A DNA stretch of 64,000 nucleotides from Branchiostoma floridae. Taxonomy: Eukaryota > Chordata > Leptocardii > Amphioxiformes > Branchiostomatidae. The stretch is taken from positions 6,308,885-6,372,884 of the forward strand of contig NC_049986.1 in assembly GCF_000003815.2 (NCBI RefSeq), read 5' to 3'. A program made the translations under genes and the position numbers. The notes under the pieces are model-generated. The model made no database searches and was not told the DNA's origin. It worked only from the letters and a program-made list of their open reading frames with translations. Below are positions 1 through 14,800 of the stretch, piece after piece. Position 1 is the first letter of the stretch. Each line of letters opens with the position of its first letter.

Positions 1-1986
1 TGGGGGAAAAGTAAGTTTGACCCAGGAGAACAGCATATTATAAGCAAGGATTGTGATATATGGAATAAACATGACCTGATATGTAACGTTATAGATAGGT
101 ATCGACTATATCAACGGTCTTCAGTAAATAATGGGCTTTCACAATTTTGCCATATATGTTGCTACCTCGTGTGCATGTAAAAATATTCTGAGAAAAAGGT
201 TAGTGCCTCCTTACTTCTTACACATTTCACGATTCTTAGGCTCTTACGTTACACAGCTAAGGTAATTCAAATAACCCAAAGACACGTTACATTCCAGGTG
301 TCTCTTTTAACACAAAAATAAATAAATCATGTCATTAAGTTCTCCTATTTTCACTGTCATTAAGCCCTGTTTACACTTTGTATAACATTTTACATGATGG
401 CAATTCGGTGAAGACCGAAGTACGTGAGGAAAATAACTCGATCTAACGCCGTAACGGTATCTAGTATATGGATCATAAGCGACCTCTATTAATCGCTTGC
501 GGTACTGCAGCATCATTTACATTGGAGTCATGCAGTACTGCAACTAATTAATAGGGGTCGCTTGCGATCCATGTAAAGATTCCAGTTTGACAAAATATCC
601 CAGCCCATACTGCAAGAACATTATAATTCTCAACGTGACTTCTACAACACCCCCATTTAATCCATTGCTTCTATTTATCATATGAATAAATCCAACAATT
701 CATGAATGAATGAACAGTCGGATATGGAGCTTTGTTGTCACTTTTGCCACAGTTCGGTTTCACAGTTGTTATAAAACGCTCCAAATATACTAGGTTTTTA
801 TAGACAATATATGACATGTAGTTATTTACGGGAGTGCTATGATGTTTTCTATTCAAATACAAGACATTACAGATCATTTTCCATTAGTCTAGTTTAAAAT
901 TACAGTATAAGTTGTTGTTTTTTCATCCATTACACCACTTGTGGTCATTTGTGCATTTGAACATGCAATAAAGATTATTATCATCATTCAGTGAATATCC
1001 CATTTCTTATTGACTTGAAAACTAATTTGGTCACCAATGCTTTCAAGTTGGTATAAATAGAAAGTAAAGAAGAAACAGAAACAATTCCCTTTGTTACTTT
1101 ATTTATTTTCCATTCCACTGCTTACAGCAAGAAATACGTTCGTTAAGAAACGATTTCACATCTGAGAAAAGCATGTCACTAAGTAAGACAACTAGAAACT
1201 TGCCTTGTATCCAAACCTACTGACTGGGCAGCTATAATAGGTCTAGATACCAAGCCATAATTAACACGACTGGTATAAATACTATACAACTGCAATCTGC
1301 TTGTTATAGCTTTGCTTGGAATGTCAGCTTTTTTTATAGTCTTTTTAATAGCTCACCTAACATGATTTCACAACTAATCATTTATCATAGAATTACTTTC
1401 TAAGGCATCATTTTAGGACCTCACATACATTCCATTCAATTTGAGTGCACTCATTGTCAAATTCTGGAAGTTGAGATTGTAACAATTGACTTCATATTTA
1501 CTAAAGGTAACACTTTTGTAGACGAATGATCGATATGCATTATGATCGATACCAACAATCGGGACAGCATTGGTTAGCAATGTCATTCACTGATGGGGCT
1601 GTATTGTGACATCGAACAGTAACTGTTACAGTCTTCTATGTTTTCAGACTACATGAATGTTGACAACATAGAATTAATGGCAGTGACATATGAGATAGTC
1701 AGTCTTACATCCACAAAGTTGGTTTCTGTTTCGAACTGCAAGAGAGGCTTTGTGTATTTTCTTTTTTTATTCCGGAAACCCACTTGTCACAATATCATTC
1801 ATGTCCTCCAAAAAGAACCCCCCGAACAAGGCCGAAGTCCCTAACTTCCGGGGTTCGTGCGCTACACGCGCGTGGAGCTGCTACTTCGGAAGAATACGCA
1901 ATCCCGGATATATCAGGCCCGGCAGACAGGACATGTATAGGTGTGCCGGATATATCCGGGTTTGGCAGTTTAAGGGTTAAGAGTTA
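1..1986. other. downstream flank of ATP13A1, no gene recognised
   Basis: AT-rich DNA with no convincing coding signal. It includes a near-palindrome at 467-573, a possible retroposon tail (CAATAAAGATTATTATC) near 965-983, and a GC-rich stretch at 1809-1975 with inverted repeats around CTTCCGGG and GGATATATC. Confidence 0.5.
467..573. repeat. 107 bp imperfect inverted repeat
   Basis: Left arm ATATGGATC...AGCGACC...CTATTAAT, right arm ATTAATAGGGGTCGCT...GATCCAT. The arms also share TGCGGTACTGCA and TGCAGTACTGCA. The near-perfect fold suggests a small MITE. Confidence 0.6.
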
Positions 1987-2366
1987 GACCATGTTGATTT
2001 GATTATATGGATGACATCCTCTGGGAATCTGAAACTGATGCGAGCGTGCAAATAAAGAAAAGAGTTTGACCAAAAAAAATATGAAATCTATGTAGTTAGG
2101 ATGGTTGAACAAATGACTGAACACACAGAATATATTAGACCAAATAATAGAGTGTTGACTTCATTTTTTTATCTTTCACATCTTCTTTGACCTTGTAATG
2201 TTTTAGACATTAGTATACCTTTTATGACATTTACCATTATAACAATTCACACCATATATTTGCTAATTTTGAAGATGCTTTGTACAATTTAGAATACGGT
2301 TGAAAACTTCTCTTTTTTTGGAAATGACCGTGCTTATGTCATCCATATAATCAAATCAACATGGCC
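1987..2366. mobile_element. PIF/Harbinger-like MITE, TTA target duplication
   Basis: The arms begin GACCATGTTGATTTG and end CAAATCAACATGGCC; 29 bp inside each arm match perfectly. TTA flanks both ends (1984-1986 and 2367-2369). The 3 bp TWA duplication and GGCC-type ends are characteristic of PIF/Harbinger. No coding capacity. Confidence 0.75.
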
Positions 2367-2499
2367 TTATAGAACAAAATGTTTTCATCTACATGTTATT
2401 GAAACTGTCTATTGAATGAAAAGTGTTTAGGAACATAATGCTACTTTGTTTGCTATTCTTTACATATGATTTGTAAATACCATTTTTTTAAAGAAATAA

Positions 2500-2505
2500 T
2501 TTATT
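2500..2505 (-). promoter_or_regulatory. candidate polyadenylation signal of ATP13A1
   Basis: AATAAA on the minus strand, about 220 bp after the stop codon. Another TTTATT cluster lies near 1100, so the true 3' end is not fixed. Confidence 0.45.
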
Positions 2506-2722
2506 CATAGAATTCCCTTCTCTCATTGGTACAAAATTGACAAAACAAAGCTGCCTTTTTTTTTTAGAAAAAAATCTGGTTCATTGCAGTCAAACCCAAA
2601 GATTTACAGTAGGGCAAAATTGCTATGCTGCTGCTGAAGATCTAATTTTGTAACACTTGACTGTAGCATCTAGGACATAAAGCAGTTCAGTTGTAGTTGT
2701 CAGTTGTGTAGATGGATGTATC

Positions 2723-2830
2723 TCAATTGGACCTTAGTGAGGCATAACCCAGTACAAACTGCAGAGCTCTGTCGATTAGAAAGGCCCCGATGAAATTGGC
2801 GGCAAAGACTTGGAGCAGCAGCATTCGGTA
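2723..2830 (-). CDS. ATP13A1: ATP13A1 exon 27, last coding exon
   Basis: Encodes [20 protein letters not shown] and [15 protein letters not shown], then TGA at 2723-2725. It is the final membrane helix, as in the family. The acceptor TTTCCCAG is 27 bp from a small MITE in the intron. Confidence 0.94.
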   Translation of the reverse strand, partial: YRMLLLQVFAANFIGAFLIDRALQFVLGYASLRSN

Positions 2831-5800
2831 CTGGGAAAGAGACGAAAACAAATCATGTACTGTAAATGCATTTACATTTGTGGGAATGTAATTCCGAGGT
2901 GGCAGGAAAAGGGCTGTTCGCAGTGGTTTTAAATTTGCAGTGCATTGGTAACACAAAAACTGCAAACATGAAACCACCGTGACGATTTCTGCATTTACAG
3001 TACAGCACATGTATAATGTCTATGTTACAGTACTTAAAAAAAAAAACATACACATTGTTACAAACAGTAATGATTTAAGCACAAAATGTCCAATCGAAGT
3101 GAAAGATCATTCAGAAACCATACACTGAAACAATGATAATTATCTATAGTGTTTTTTTTACCGTCACTTCATACTGTTGCTGCGTCACGGTGAATTTTTC
3201 TCCCTGCACGACTGATTGAGTGGTTGCTTTCAGTACCAAGGACAGGTCTGTTTGCCTGCTTGTCAGTTTCTATTCCTTTTTATATGCTTAGCCTTTATGG
3301 CATTTTAGAAAGGCCTAGTGCTGAACATCAACATATACATGTCTGTCCTTGGTGATGAACACTATCCACACACAGGTAAACACACCTGTCTCTTATACTT
3401 AACTCCTTCCATACAGAGATATACAGACCTGTCCCTAGTGCTGAACACTATCCAATCATATGCACGCAGACCTGTCCCTGGTGCTGAACACTATCCAATC
3501 ATATGCACACAGACCTGTCCCTGGTGCTGAACACTATCCAATCATATGCACACAGACCTGTCCCTGGTGCTGAACACTATCCACCCATACGCACACAGAC
3601 CTGTCCCTGGTGCTGAACACCATCCACCCATACGCACACAGACCTGTCCCTAGTGCTGAACACCATCCACCCATATGCACACAGACCTGTCCCTGGTGCT
3701 GAACACCATCCAGCCATACGCACACAGACCTGTCCCTGGTGCTGAACACCATCCACCCATACGCACACAGACCTGTCCCTGGTGCTGAACACCATCCACC
3801 CATACGCACACAGACCTGTCCCTGGTGCTGAACACCATCCACCCATACGCACACAGACCTGTCCCTGGTGCTGAACACCATCCACCCATATGCAAACAGA
3901 CCTGTCTCTGGTGCTAAACACTATCCACCCATATGCACACAGACCTGTCCCTGGTGCTGAACACTATCCACCCATATGCACACAGACCTGTCCCTGGTGC
4001 TGAACACCATTCACACACTCTTAAACTCCTTGCATACACAGATGTAGCATTTTTGCTGTTGCTTTGTACATCATAAATCACTATAACATCAATTCAGATT
4101 CAACACATTGGAATATATTTAGTAAATAGCAGGAGTGCTGCATTGCAGTTCAGACTTCAGATTGCCATTGCTTAGCCTACCTCATCTGGGAAGTCTACGA
4201 TCTCGAACTGCTGTGCGACCTCCGGCACCAGCCCCATGGTGAGTGCTGCTAGTGAGATGATGGAGAAGAAGAGGCTGTACAGGAGGGCCTTGTTTTCACG
4301 TAACGACTCCATGAACGGATGGCCCTAGGTAAGGGGACAAAACGGGATGATTAGTCAAGAAAAACCCTGCTAAGGCCTAGGTCCAAATTCCCAACCCGGG
4401 ACCCGGCTGGGTAGCTTTCGGAAACGTAAAAAAAATATGATACGAAAGGCAACAAAACACAGAACATAAACAAAATTAGTCAGGAGCATAATTTATCTTA
4501 CATTGTATGTTCCTTGGTAACCACTTTAATCTATTTTTCGTTTCTGCAAACATCACGGCAGGGCCATGTTTCAGAAATGGGACCTAAGCCTATTAGATAT
4601 GAAAGTGATCTCAGTCCAGTTAAGCTCACAGAAGAGCTGCACGTCCACTGGTCGTGATAGAGAGGACAGACGTTATGTACAGTATTTACAGGTTTGTTGT
4701 ACCAGGGAAATTCTCCTAGCTCTTTGTGACAAGCACAATGAACGGCTGACCATGGCTTAATGTCCCAAGGACTGCAGCCCTTTAATTAGTGTGAATTTCG
4801 GATGAGCGACACAGTAGAAATCAAATTCACACCCTCTAGTTTCATAGGCGGGGACGCCAACCGTTACACAATGACATGCTACAAATTCTGAACTTGTCAT
4901 ATACATGTAGGATACAATGTACCTATATGAGAATTAGAAACCTAACAAACATAAATCATCAAACAGACCAATATTTTCAACATCATAAACCCACATCCTG
5001 CTGTTTAGATTATGTAAAAGGTTTTTGAAGTAAAGAATATAATATAATGCTACAAACAAAAGTTATGTGTATTGACAGCAGGACAATGACAAAGCAGTAT
5101 GAGTGAGCTGTCCAACTGACCTTGTAGTTGACAGCAAACGTGTTGACCTGCATCATCATGCTGATGAGGTACACTGTGCTGTTCAACACGCTGGGCTCAA
5201 AGTCTTTTTCAAGGTCAACGTATTCTTCTGTCCTGTATAACACACAAGGTCAAAATGTCTTGAAACAAATCCACCATTAAACAATTGCTTTAAAGAGGAA
5301 CTCTACTCCAGATTGGAGTGTTATTTTCCATTTAATATTAATCTTAGGAGGTGCTAAATGCATACTACTTTATATTATATGATAAAGTACCCATTTGCCT
5401 CATGCTCATCTAAGGATTCAGTCTTCTACTAAACTCCCCAAGTACCCTCTAATCAATGTAAGCCTATGGATAAGTACAATGTGCCTGACTAAAGTTAGGT
5501 TACAATACTGATTCCAGGAGCGCTAAGAAAAACTTGTCTTGTTCTGCATGTGTTCTTTGATATATGGGGTCAAATTTGGCCAGTCCCTTGAGTGACCCCT
5601 ATAGAAATGTTTGACTGTATTCCAAAAACATGCACGATAAAGGGAGTTTCTGTACGTATAGAGAATGCATGGGTAGGGTCTGCATGGGTTTTGTGAGTGC
5701 CATATTGAGTGCCCAGGTACAACATCTACAAAAAAAGCCTGCATTACTCCTGTATTCTGCTAGGTTTACAAAGTGAAATAAACCACAATGTTGTAGCTCC

Positions 5801-8800
5801 CATACCTGGGCTGCAGTCTCTGTGCCTCCTGTTTTAGAAACACCAGACAAGAGAAGTGCACAGCAAACTGACACAGCACTGTCATGATGGTGTACAGGTT
5901 GAAGATGTTTGGTAGAGGGCGCTGTTTAGACAGTATCTTCAGAGGCTGTAGAGGGGATGGAAACAATATTTGAATAAGTACATTGTATGCGATGAAGGTT
6001 AGACATCCAGGTAATAAGATATGCCAAAAAGCAGTTATTAAGCAACTGGAAATGATTTTGGATATGGTCAGACGTTTCTTATAGCATTAACTATCTTTTG
6101 TCACACAGATGAAAGATAGCATCCACTACCTTGTCAGTGAAACTGACGTAAGATAGTGGATGCTATCTGAAATGTCTATGAAATATCCTATTCAGTTGCT
6201 TGAGTAACTGCTGGTGTAAGTACATTGTATGTCTGTAAATGACTGTTGAGTGATGTTTCAATCAGCCATTTGAATAAATCTTATGCACTATCATTTCTTC
6301 TTTTAAACATTCAATCAAAAATGTGTACTAAAAATAGATAATCAACAAGAGCTATGCTAAAGAACCATGACCATTGCATGACCAGAACATGAGATATTAT
6401 AATCAGACTTTCTGCTGCAGTACCATAGAAGGCCACTAGGCAATTCATTATAAAACCGGACTTTTTTCCCGACACCAAATATCATAAAGATCCAGCCTCA
6501 GCTTCTTGAATTATGGTATCCAAAAACAAACACACCCAACCACAAATGACACCGAAACATAACCTCCTTGACAAAATGCATAAAGAATGTCATACTGTGT
6601 ACCTTTGATCTTGAGATGAAGAGAAAGCACCCAGCAAGGAGCAGGCCCTGTAAGGTGGCCTGTCCGTCGCTGAACTTGATACCGTCCAGATACAGCACGC
6701 TCTGACTGTACGCTAGGATGAGCGCGTTCAGCGCCAGGATCTTAAACATCTGTAGTGTCGTCACCAAGGTGCAGCGACCCTGTTTGATGATATGACATAC
6801 TGGGCAGGGAAGGAAGAGAATATGATATGGTTATCAGGTAATTGTGAATCATCAGTGTTAAAAAGTCCTTGCACATTGCCAAGAGATCTTCATATACAGT
6901 CAAACCTGTCTATAGTGGCCACTATAGACAGGTGGCCACTATAGAGAAAATACTGATCAATTGACCATCACATTGCCTTGATCATCAACTGACCCTGCCA
7001 AAGATAAATCTATGGAAAATGATTGATATTGTCATGCAGAATGTTTGTTAATTCACCGACAAAGACTTGTACTCAAACGTTTAAGACACGTGTACTTTCC
7101 GTATAAAGTCACAGTAAATTACAGGAATTTCAGCTAAACCAAACCAAAGTTAGCCTGAGTACCATCCTCAGAAGCAGGCTTTTAGCCAGGCATGCGTCAA
7201 CGCGTCATCTGGACGCACTTTTCTTAGAATAACAAGAAATTTGATCCCCCTGGACGCCCTATACTGGGGAGAAAATCCTCTGACAAGCATGAAATTCTGA
7301 TTGACCAGGGATGCTACCAGGTCATCTGTGGTCACAGTCTTCTACTGTGACATCTGTAACAGTATTCTTGCCTCTTTGGATACCTTAGAATGCACTGTTT
7401 TAATTTAAAATCATCAAAAACTCTGCACCATGGAAGGTGGATGCCCCCAGACCCCCCTACAATAGTCACTTACCGCGACTCACCAATAAGTTTGGACTCC
7501 CTATTATAAAATCCTAGCTAAAAGCCTGCTCCGAAGTGACCACTGGCTCAATACATTTGCTTGCTTACCACAGTGGTTAGCAAGCAAAAGAAATGAGCGT
7601 GCAGTGACTAAGGAGGATGGTACTCAGGCTAAACCAAGGTGGCTTGCTTCAATGATAACTTAAGCTCGAAATTTTGTTTGTTTGTACGATATTTGCTGAG
7701 AAATTGTTCATGGTACTAAGACATATAAGATATCATATAGCTATACTTTATGGCTCAAATTGTCAATAAAATACAGATTATCGTTCAGTGCAAAACGAGA
7801 CTGTTCAGACATGTAGAAAGATGCTAGTAACAATATCGACATCATCCTAAAACGAAGATTGTGCAAAGGCCCCTTACCACATTGTATACTGGACAGTTTG
7901 TAAGTGAAGGGAGAGGCTATGCTGGCATGATTGTATGAAGGTCTTTACCACATTGTAAACTGCAGAGTTTATAAGTGAAGGGAGAGGCTATGCTGGCATG
8001 ATTGTATGAAGGTCCTTACCACATTGTATACTGGAGAGTTTATAAGTGAAGGGAGAGGCTATACTGGCATGATTGTATGAAGGTCTTTACCACATTGTAA
8101 ACTGCAGAGTTTATAAGTGAAGGGAGAGGCTATGCTGGCATGATTGTATGAAGGTCCTTACCACATTGTATACTGGAGAGTTTATAAGTGAAGGGAGAGG
8201 CTATACTGGCATGATTGTATGAAGGTCCTTACCACATTGTATACTGGAGAGTTTATAAGTGAAGGGAGAGGCTATACTGGCATGATTGTATGAAGGTCCT
8301 TACCACATTGTATACTGGAGAGTTTATAAGTGAAGGGAGAGGCTATGCTGGCATGACTGTATGAAGGTCCTTACCACATTGTATACTGGACAGTTTATAA
8401 GTGAAGGGAGAGGCTATGCTGGCATGATTGTATGAAGGTCCTTACCACATTGTATACTGGACAGTTTATAAGTGAAGGGAGAGGCTATGCTGGCATGATT
8501 GTATGAAGGTCCTTACCACATTGTATACTGGAGAGTTTATAAGTGAAGGGAGAGGCTATGCTGGCATGACTGTATGAAGGTCCTTACCACATTGTATACT
8601 GGACAGTTTATAAGTGAAGGGAGAGGCTATGCTGGCATGATTGTATGAAGGTCCTTACCACATTGTATACTGGAGAGTTTGTAAGTGAAGGGAGAGGCTA
8701 TGCTGGCATCTCCTAACTTGACGACTGCTGCTGCCTCCTGTTCATCTATCTCCTTCAGCATCTGCTCCAGCTTTTTCTGCATCTGAGCACTCTGGAGAAA

Positions 8801-11800
8801 AACATAAACAAGAGCTGTTGTAAAAAGCTAGCCAGTGAGAACCAGTGAAACAACAAGGGAGTGGAAAAAAAAGAAACAACATGCCGACACCCGGGATCGA
8901 ACCCGGGGCGGCAGATCACAAATCCAACGTGTAAACCGTTTGGCCAAAAGGCTTAAGCTATTTGTCGTCTTCAGTTTACCAGTTGTTGATTTTGAACCCC
9001 ACTGTTACAGAGTGAATGAAGTATCCAAAGACATATATGTGTTGTTTTTGCCCTGCATCTTAAGTTTGTAATACTAGTCTCAGCAATGAGATTCAAAATG
9101 TCCCTTTTTTTAGAAAACAAACTCACTGCATAGACTGCTAGTATCGTACATGTGTACTAGATTAAAAATTCTAACTAATTCAATCTATACATTAACCAGT
9201 ACCTTGCTTCCTGCTAAATTTTCCCCTCTGGCTATAGCTCTGTTCTTGGCAGCTCTGCTGCTCCCCCTAGGGGCTGACTGGGGGTGGTGCAGCTTGTTGT
9301 TTACTGGTTTATTGTCTTTTGGCTCCTATTAAAGAAAGGAGGGAAAAATGGTACAAAATGTTATTCATTCTAATAGTTTTTATTTATACATACCAATTGT
9401 TGAAAAAATTCAATTCTGTCCCAAAATATGGTTAGAAAAGACAAATTTAATGTTGATGGCCATCAGGTAAATAAAAGCAATTTCATCTAACTTACTTTTT
9501 CTTTGTCCTCCTTGCGTGATCTGTCTGGCATCCTCTCAGGTGCGTTAGATAGGAGGGCAACACCTGGGAAGGTGAAGGTGACAAAATTATACAAAAACAT
9601 CTCAGGCCACACCAATTTAATTTCTTGGTTCACGGATTTTTCCATAAAAATATGGAGCGAGAGGGCGAAATAAAAATAAAAATAAAAATTGTAAAATGGT
9701 TGGGGTAAAGGTAATGGCTAATCCAAAACATAAAGAAAAAAAGTTTTCAGCTTGAAAAAAGTACAAAAACACTATTTTTGTACAGTAACAGCACCTGTAC
9801 CCACACTTTAAGGCGCTTATAATATAAAGGCCAATTTGCTTCACCAGAAAGTTGGTGAATGGTTTCATTCATGGTGAAAATTCGCTGAGTGGTAATTTTT
9901 TTTTTTTTTTTTCAAAAAAATAGGAGCGAGCGAATCCGTGAACCAAGAAATTAAATCGGTGTGGCCTCAGAATGAATAAATATTATGAGATTGACAAACA
10001 ATTACATACTATTAGAATATTTTCAAAGACTACATTGTACATCTGTATTATTTCAGCACTTACCAACATGTGCATGTTTGAGTGCCCCGACATCGTTTGT
10101 ACCATCTCCACACATCAGGGTGGTGTAGCCTAGACTCTTCAGGGTGGTGATCACATACTCCTGAAAACAACACAAATTTTATCATGACGAAAAACTAGTC
10201 CAGAAAACATGTTTGTAACCATTTCTTGGTTCTATCGTTGACAAGTATAAAAGACAATCCCTCGGAGTAAGATAGGACATTAAATGTCAGTCCCCTGTTT
10301 AAGGACAGCCACACATTGAGCATGTTAAAGAACCCAACGCACATATCGAAAATAGTATATATGTGTTTGTCCTGGTGCGAGCGGTTTGAAACGTACCACC
10401 CTATGGCTGCATCTGGTGCAACAACTGTCGTATTGAGGTCACCTGAGTTAGCACTGAATGGCAGAAGTTCCAATTTAGCCCCACATACATGTACAATGTA
10501 CATATTCTAAGCTCCTTGCAAATCTGTAGTACTTGGTCCAAAGTAACAACTATTATAAATAGATGTCTAAACTGACCTTCTGTTTGGGTGCCACTCTTGC
10601 AAACACTTTCACGTGTGGCAAAATCTTCTGGAAAAACTTCTCATTCACAGTTTTTAGCTGGGTCAGGGCCTAAAAAAAACAGGTTAAATAGCAGTACATC
10701 AGATTTGATCCAGTGGGTGGGTACCAGTACAGAAAATTCAGGTACGGGTAGAGTCCAGGTTCAGGGATCAGGTCCAGGTCCGGACCTGAACCTGGACCTA
10801 ATTATCTGTGAAAACTTATGAATGGGCAATACTCAGTCAATGGTCCATATTGCTACAAAGGAATCCGTTCGGTGGAGTATCCAACATCCATTGTTGTTTT
10901 AAAATCCAATCTTCATGTAAACAACAATTATAGCTGCTTTTGTTTTATACAAGGTTTGACTGTAGAAACTTGGTAAAAATGACTATCAACTCTCCTCTAA
11001 TTCGCTTTTGTTATTTTCTTGGGCCTGTAAGCCCTGCTGATATAATCTGTTCATTTTTAAATCGGTCCAACATCCGGTTCAGTGATTTTTTCAGGTCCTG
11101 TTTTTTACGGGACCGGTCCAACAAGAAGAAATGGTTTTGTACCAGTATCCGTCCCTAGCAATCAATAATCATAGCACACCCAGAAATTGAACTATTAGGT
11201 AGGAAAGGATATAGTGGTATCGTGTGTATATGTCAGTACCATTGAAAAATGACTTAGAATCATTGAGTCAGACCATAAACAAATGCTTGACACTGATTCT
11301 ATGATTTCTCATATATGTATGTTATCAAACCACTGACCTCTCCTGTAAGGCAAAGGTCATATTTGCCAATCAGCTCCTTGGCGCCCTGCTGTGGCACCAT
11401 GGGAAGGGTGACCTTTTCATCCACAGACAGCCAGTGCCACTCTGAATCTACGACAAAACAAGGGGATGATACATAACACTTGCCTAACACTTTCACTGGT
11501 ATCCAAAATTATATTTTAGGACCAACAATCTGACAACAGTCAAATCTATCTAAGGCCCCATTCATGATGCAAAAATCCATGCAGATGCATCCGCATGTGC
11601 TTACATCCGACCACGATCCGAATGCAAACAGTTTACATTTTGTGTTCATGATGGCCACGAGCAAACTGTTTCAGATCCAGATGATTTTGCATTTCTCATC
11701 TAGAGGTCAGAGGTTGAGGTCAAGGAACAATGCTCAAGTTTCCCTTCCCAGCTCTTCTGGGTGTTCTGGGCCATAACAAAATTTCACGATCATGACAGTA

Positions 11801-14800
11801 ACGGCTAAAACATTTCAATTCCCCGCGCTATGACCCCGCGGTACCCGGATGTAATGCGGATTTACGCCGCATTTGCATTCATGATGACAATTCACAAATG
11901 CGGATTTAAAAAATCCATTTCAAATCCACCTCCCGAGCTGGTCCCGAAAAATCTGCATCAAATCCGTTTCGGAGCATTCATGATGAGAAATTTATCCGCA
12001 TCGGCCAAAAATGCGGATGCATCCGCATGAATTTTTGCATCATGAACGGGGCCTAATAGTATAATGACCACTCCTGGAAAATTGTAATAGTAGAAAGGTG
12101 ACCAAATTATCATTAGAAAGTATTCTTAAATGCTTGACAATACATGTAAATCAATTATAGGAAAATGTACTTTCGCATCGCTATACAGTTCAATTGCCTG
12201 TTTCCAAGTCCTTTTAAACCTTCTAAGTTCTATCTCCAGACAGCCAAATTATGGAACTCTCTCAACAACGCCTGTTTCCTTCCTATTTACAACTTATCAG
12301 CCTTCAAAACAATTGTCCAGCGCTATCTCCATGTACAATTATCATTTCCAACTTCTTATCTTTTTTCATTGCCTTGAAGTGATCTAATGACCTTGCTCTG
12401 AACAATCTTGTTTAAAAAAAAAATCAGGACAAAGAAGAAGTGTACATGACTCTCTACAAAATTAACTATTGTAAAAGCCAATGAAAAATGTTGTAATTGC
12501 TGTATAGATTCTTCTTCTTGCTACACTATTCGTCATTATCCTAGAAGAACTACTGTAACAGTCAAACCTGTCTATAGCGGCAACTCAAGGGACCGGACAA
12601 ATTTGGCCACTATAGACAGGTGGCCCCTGTATAGAGGTGGTAACTTGTAGATAAAATACCCAAGGGACAGACAAAAAGTGGCCACTATGGACAGGTGGCC
12701 CCTCTGTAGAGGTGGCCCCTAATACAGGTTTGACTGTATGTGTAATTGTACCATTTTTACCAATAGACCCACCTTGATCGACAGGTGGAGTGAGAACGAG
12801 AGTCTTGGGACACCTGGTGAAGCGCAGCTCCCTAGCCACGTGACAGGCTGTCAGGGGGTTATCACCTGTGATCATACACACCTGGTATGGACAGGTGAGA
12901 AAAAACAACAGGTCAGTACAATGTGGAGATACTGGAACAACAAATAGGATGGCAATTCTGTATCCAGGGCTCGAAATACATTATGCAGGTTAGTGCAGAT
13001 AAAATTGCCGCAGTGTAGGTATTTCTGGTGTCTACCTGCACCTAACCTGCACTGGTCCATGTACAGGGTTTTATACATAATAGTCCTATGATGTAGGTGC
13101 ATGTGGATTGTTGTTAACTGCATTGATTGTTACCAACTATAAAGTAGAAAAGAAAAAAATTGCAATTATGGTTTCTGAACAATTTTAGTATGATCCATAC
13201 TTCCTAACTTCCTAAAGTGGTGCAGGTAAAATTTGCTTGGGCCAGGTAATTTTCAATGTACATGTAACCAGTGCAGGTATAGAGATAAAGGATTTCAAGC
13301 ACTAGTACCACATGTAATTTTGATAGGGGATGCTCCTATTTTCACTTGGTTTGCTGGTTTACAGCTATCAAGTTAGTTTTTTTTTTTAAAGAAAGGGGGA
13401 AAGGATCAAATTTAGAAAGATTGGGCTCAAATTTTGAAGCATTACAGATAAGGGAAATGTCTCTAGCCCTTCCCCTATAAACAGCAAAATATGAACTTTA
13501 ACATTGTATCAAAATCTTACTTTTGCTTAAGACTTTACAGGAAACAATAAGATAGTGTTCTAGCCAGCCTGAAATTTTTCCGTCCCCTGGATTTTGAATT
13601 GAAATCCTGTCAAAGGTACGTCGATCCTTGGGGGCCCGGTAGTATGATCCCTGGAAAAATTTTGAAATCTAGACCGTCTGAAATGCAATTTCCTTTATTT
13701 TGAGGGGCAAATTTTGCTGGTAGAATCAGCTTGGTTTAATAAGAATCTATACATGCCGGTTTTTGTCCGTCACAGGGGACGGAATGGGCAAAATTCTTGT
13801 CCATCCCCAGCAGCAAAATTCCATCAAAGGATGGAAGGACGGTTGGTGGCTAGAACCCGGCAAAACAGGGCATACAAATTAAAGCAGGGCTCGAAATACC
13901 ACCTGCATAGGCAGATAAGTGCAGGTAATATAAAATTGGAGCTGTGCACCAGCTATTCTTGTGCATGTCTACCTGCACCTTACCTGCACTGATCCATGTA
14001 CTGGGTTTTATATAGTGACATAAATGTCATATGATATAGGTGTATGTGGATTGTTTTTAACTATTGGTTGTTACTAATTTCATGTATTAAAAGTACAAAT
14101 TTAAAGAAAAAAATAGCAATCATAATGGTTCCTGAGCAATTTTAGTATGATCAATACTTCTTAAATTCAGAGTGGTGCAGGTAAAATTTGTCTGTTGCAG
14201 GTAATTTTCAATTTTACCTGCAGTGCAGTGCAGGTATGCAGAAAAAAAGTATTTCAAGCCCTGAAAAGGTATTATGAGTTATACATTTGTACATGATGTA
14301 CGTCTGTGTACTTCAGGGCTTTCAGCTCGAATTTTTTTTCCGTCAGCCAATTACAATCGTCGCGAAAACCGCGAAAATTAATTAGCTGAGACCTTGAAAA
14401 ACGGGTTTTAATGAGATTATCGTATGCGAAAGGGCACCGAACACATTGTCAACAATCATAACAATAGCAAAACAAACAGTGTGTGGCTTTTACGGCCGTG
14501 GACAGCGTCCCCAAGCCGCCTGTAGCTTCCACCAAGGATTTTTGTCCGTCAAGGTTGACGGATTGGTTTTAAAATTTTTCCGTCAGACGCAGCACATTTC
14601 CGTCAATTGACGGAAAAACGGACGCTGGCTAGAGCCCTGGTGTACTTACATGGTGGGAGGCATGTATGATCTCCTTCACAGTAGCCTTGGAGTCAGCCTT
14701 GAGCGGGCAGGAGATGATGACAAACCCTGCAAAGTGTAGGTCCTTCTCTACATCATCTCTGGTCAGGTCACGCAGCTAAAACACAAACACACAACATCCA

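Noticed and set aside
3534-3921. Long minus-strand open frames with a repeated peptide
   Set aside because: They are translations of the 43 bp minisatellite in three frames; no splice context or start supports a gene.
10064-10160. Histidine in the KHAHVG motif as a loss-of-function change
   Set aside because: I recall the same residue in yeast Spf1, so it is probably normal variation in the P5A family.
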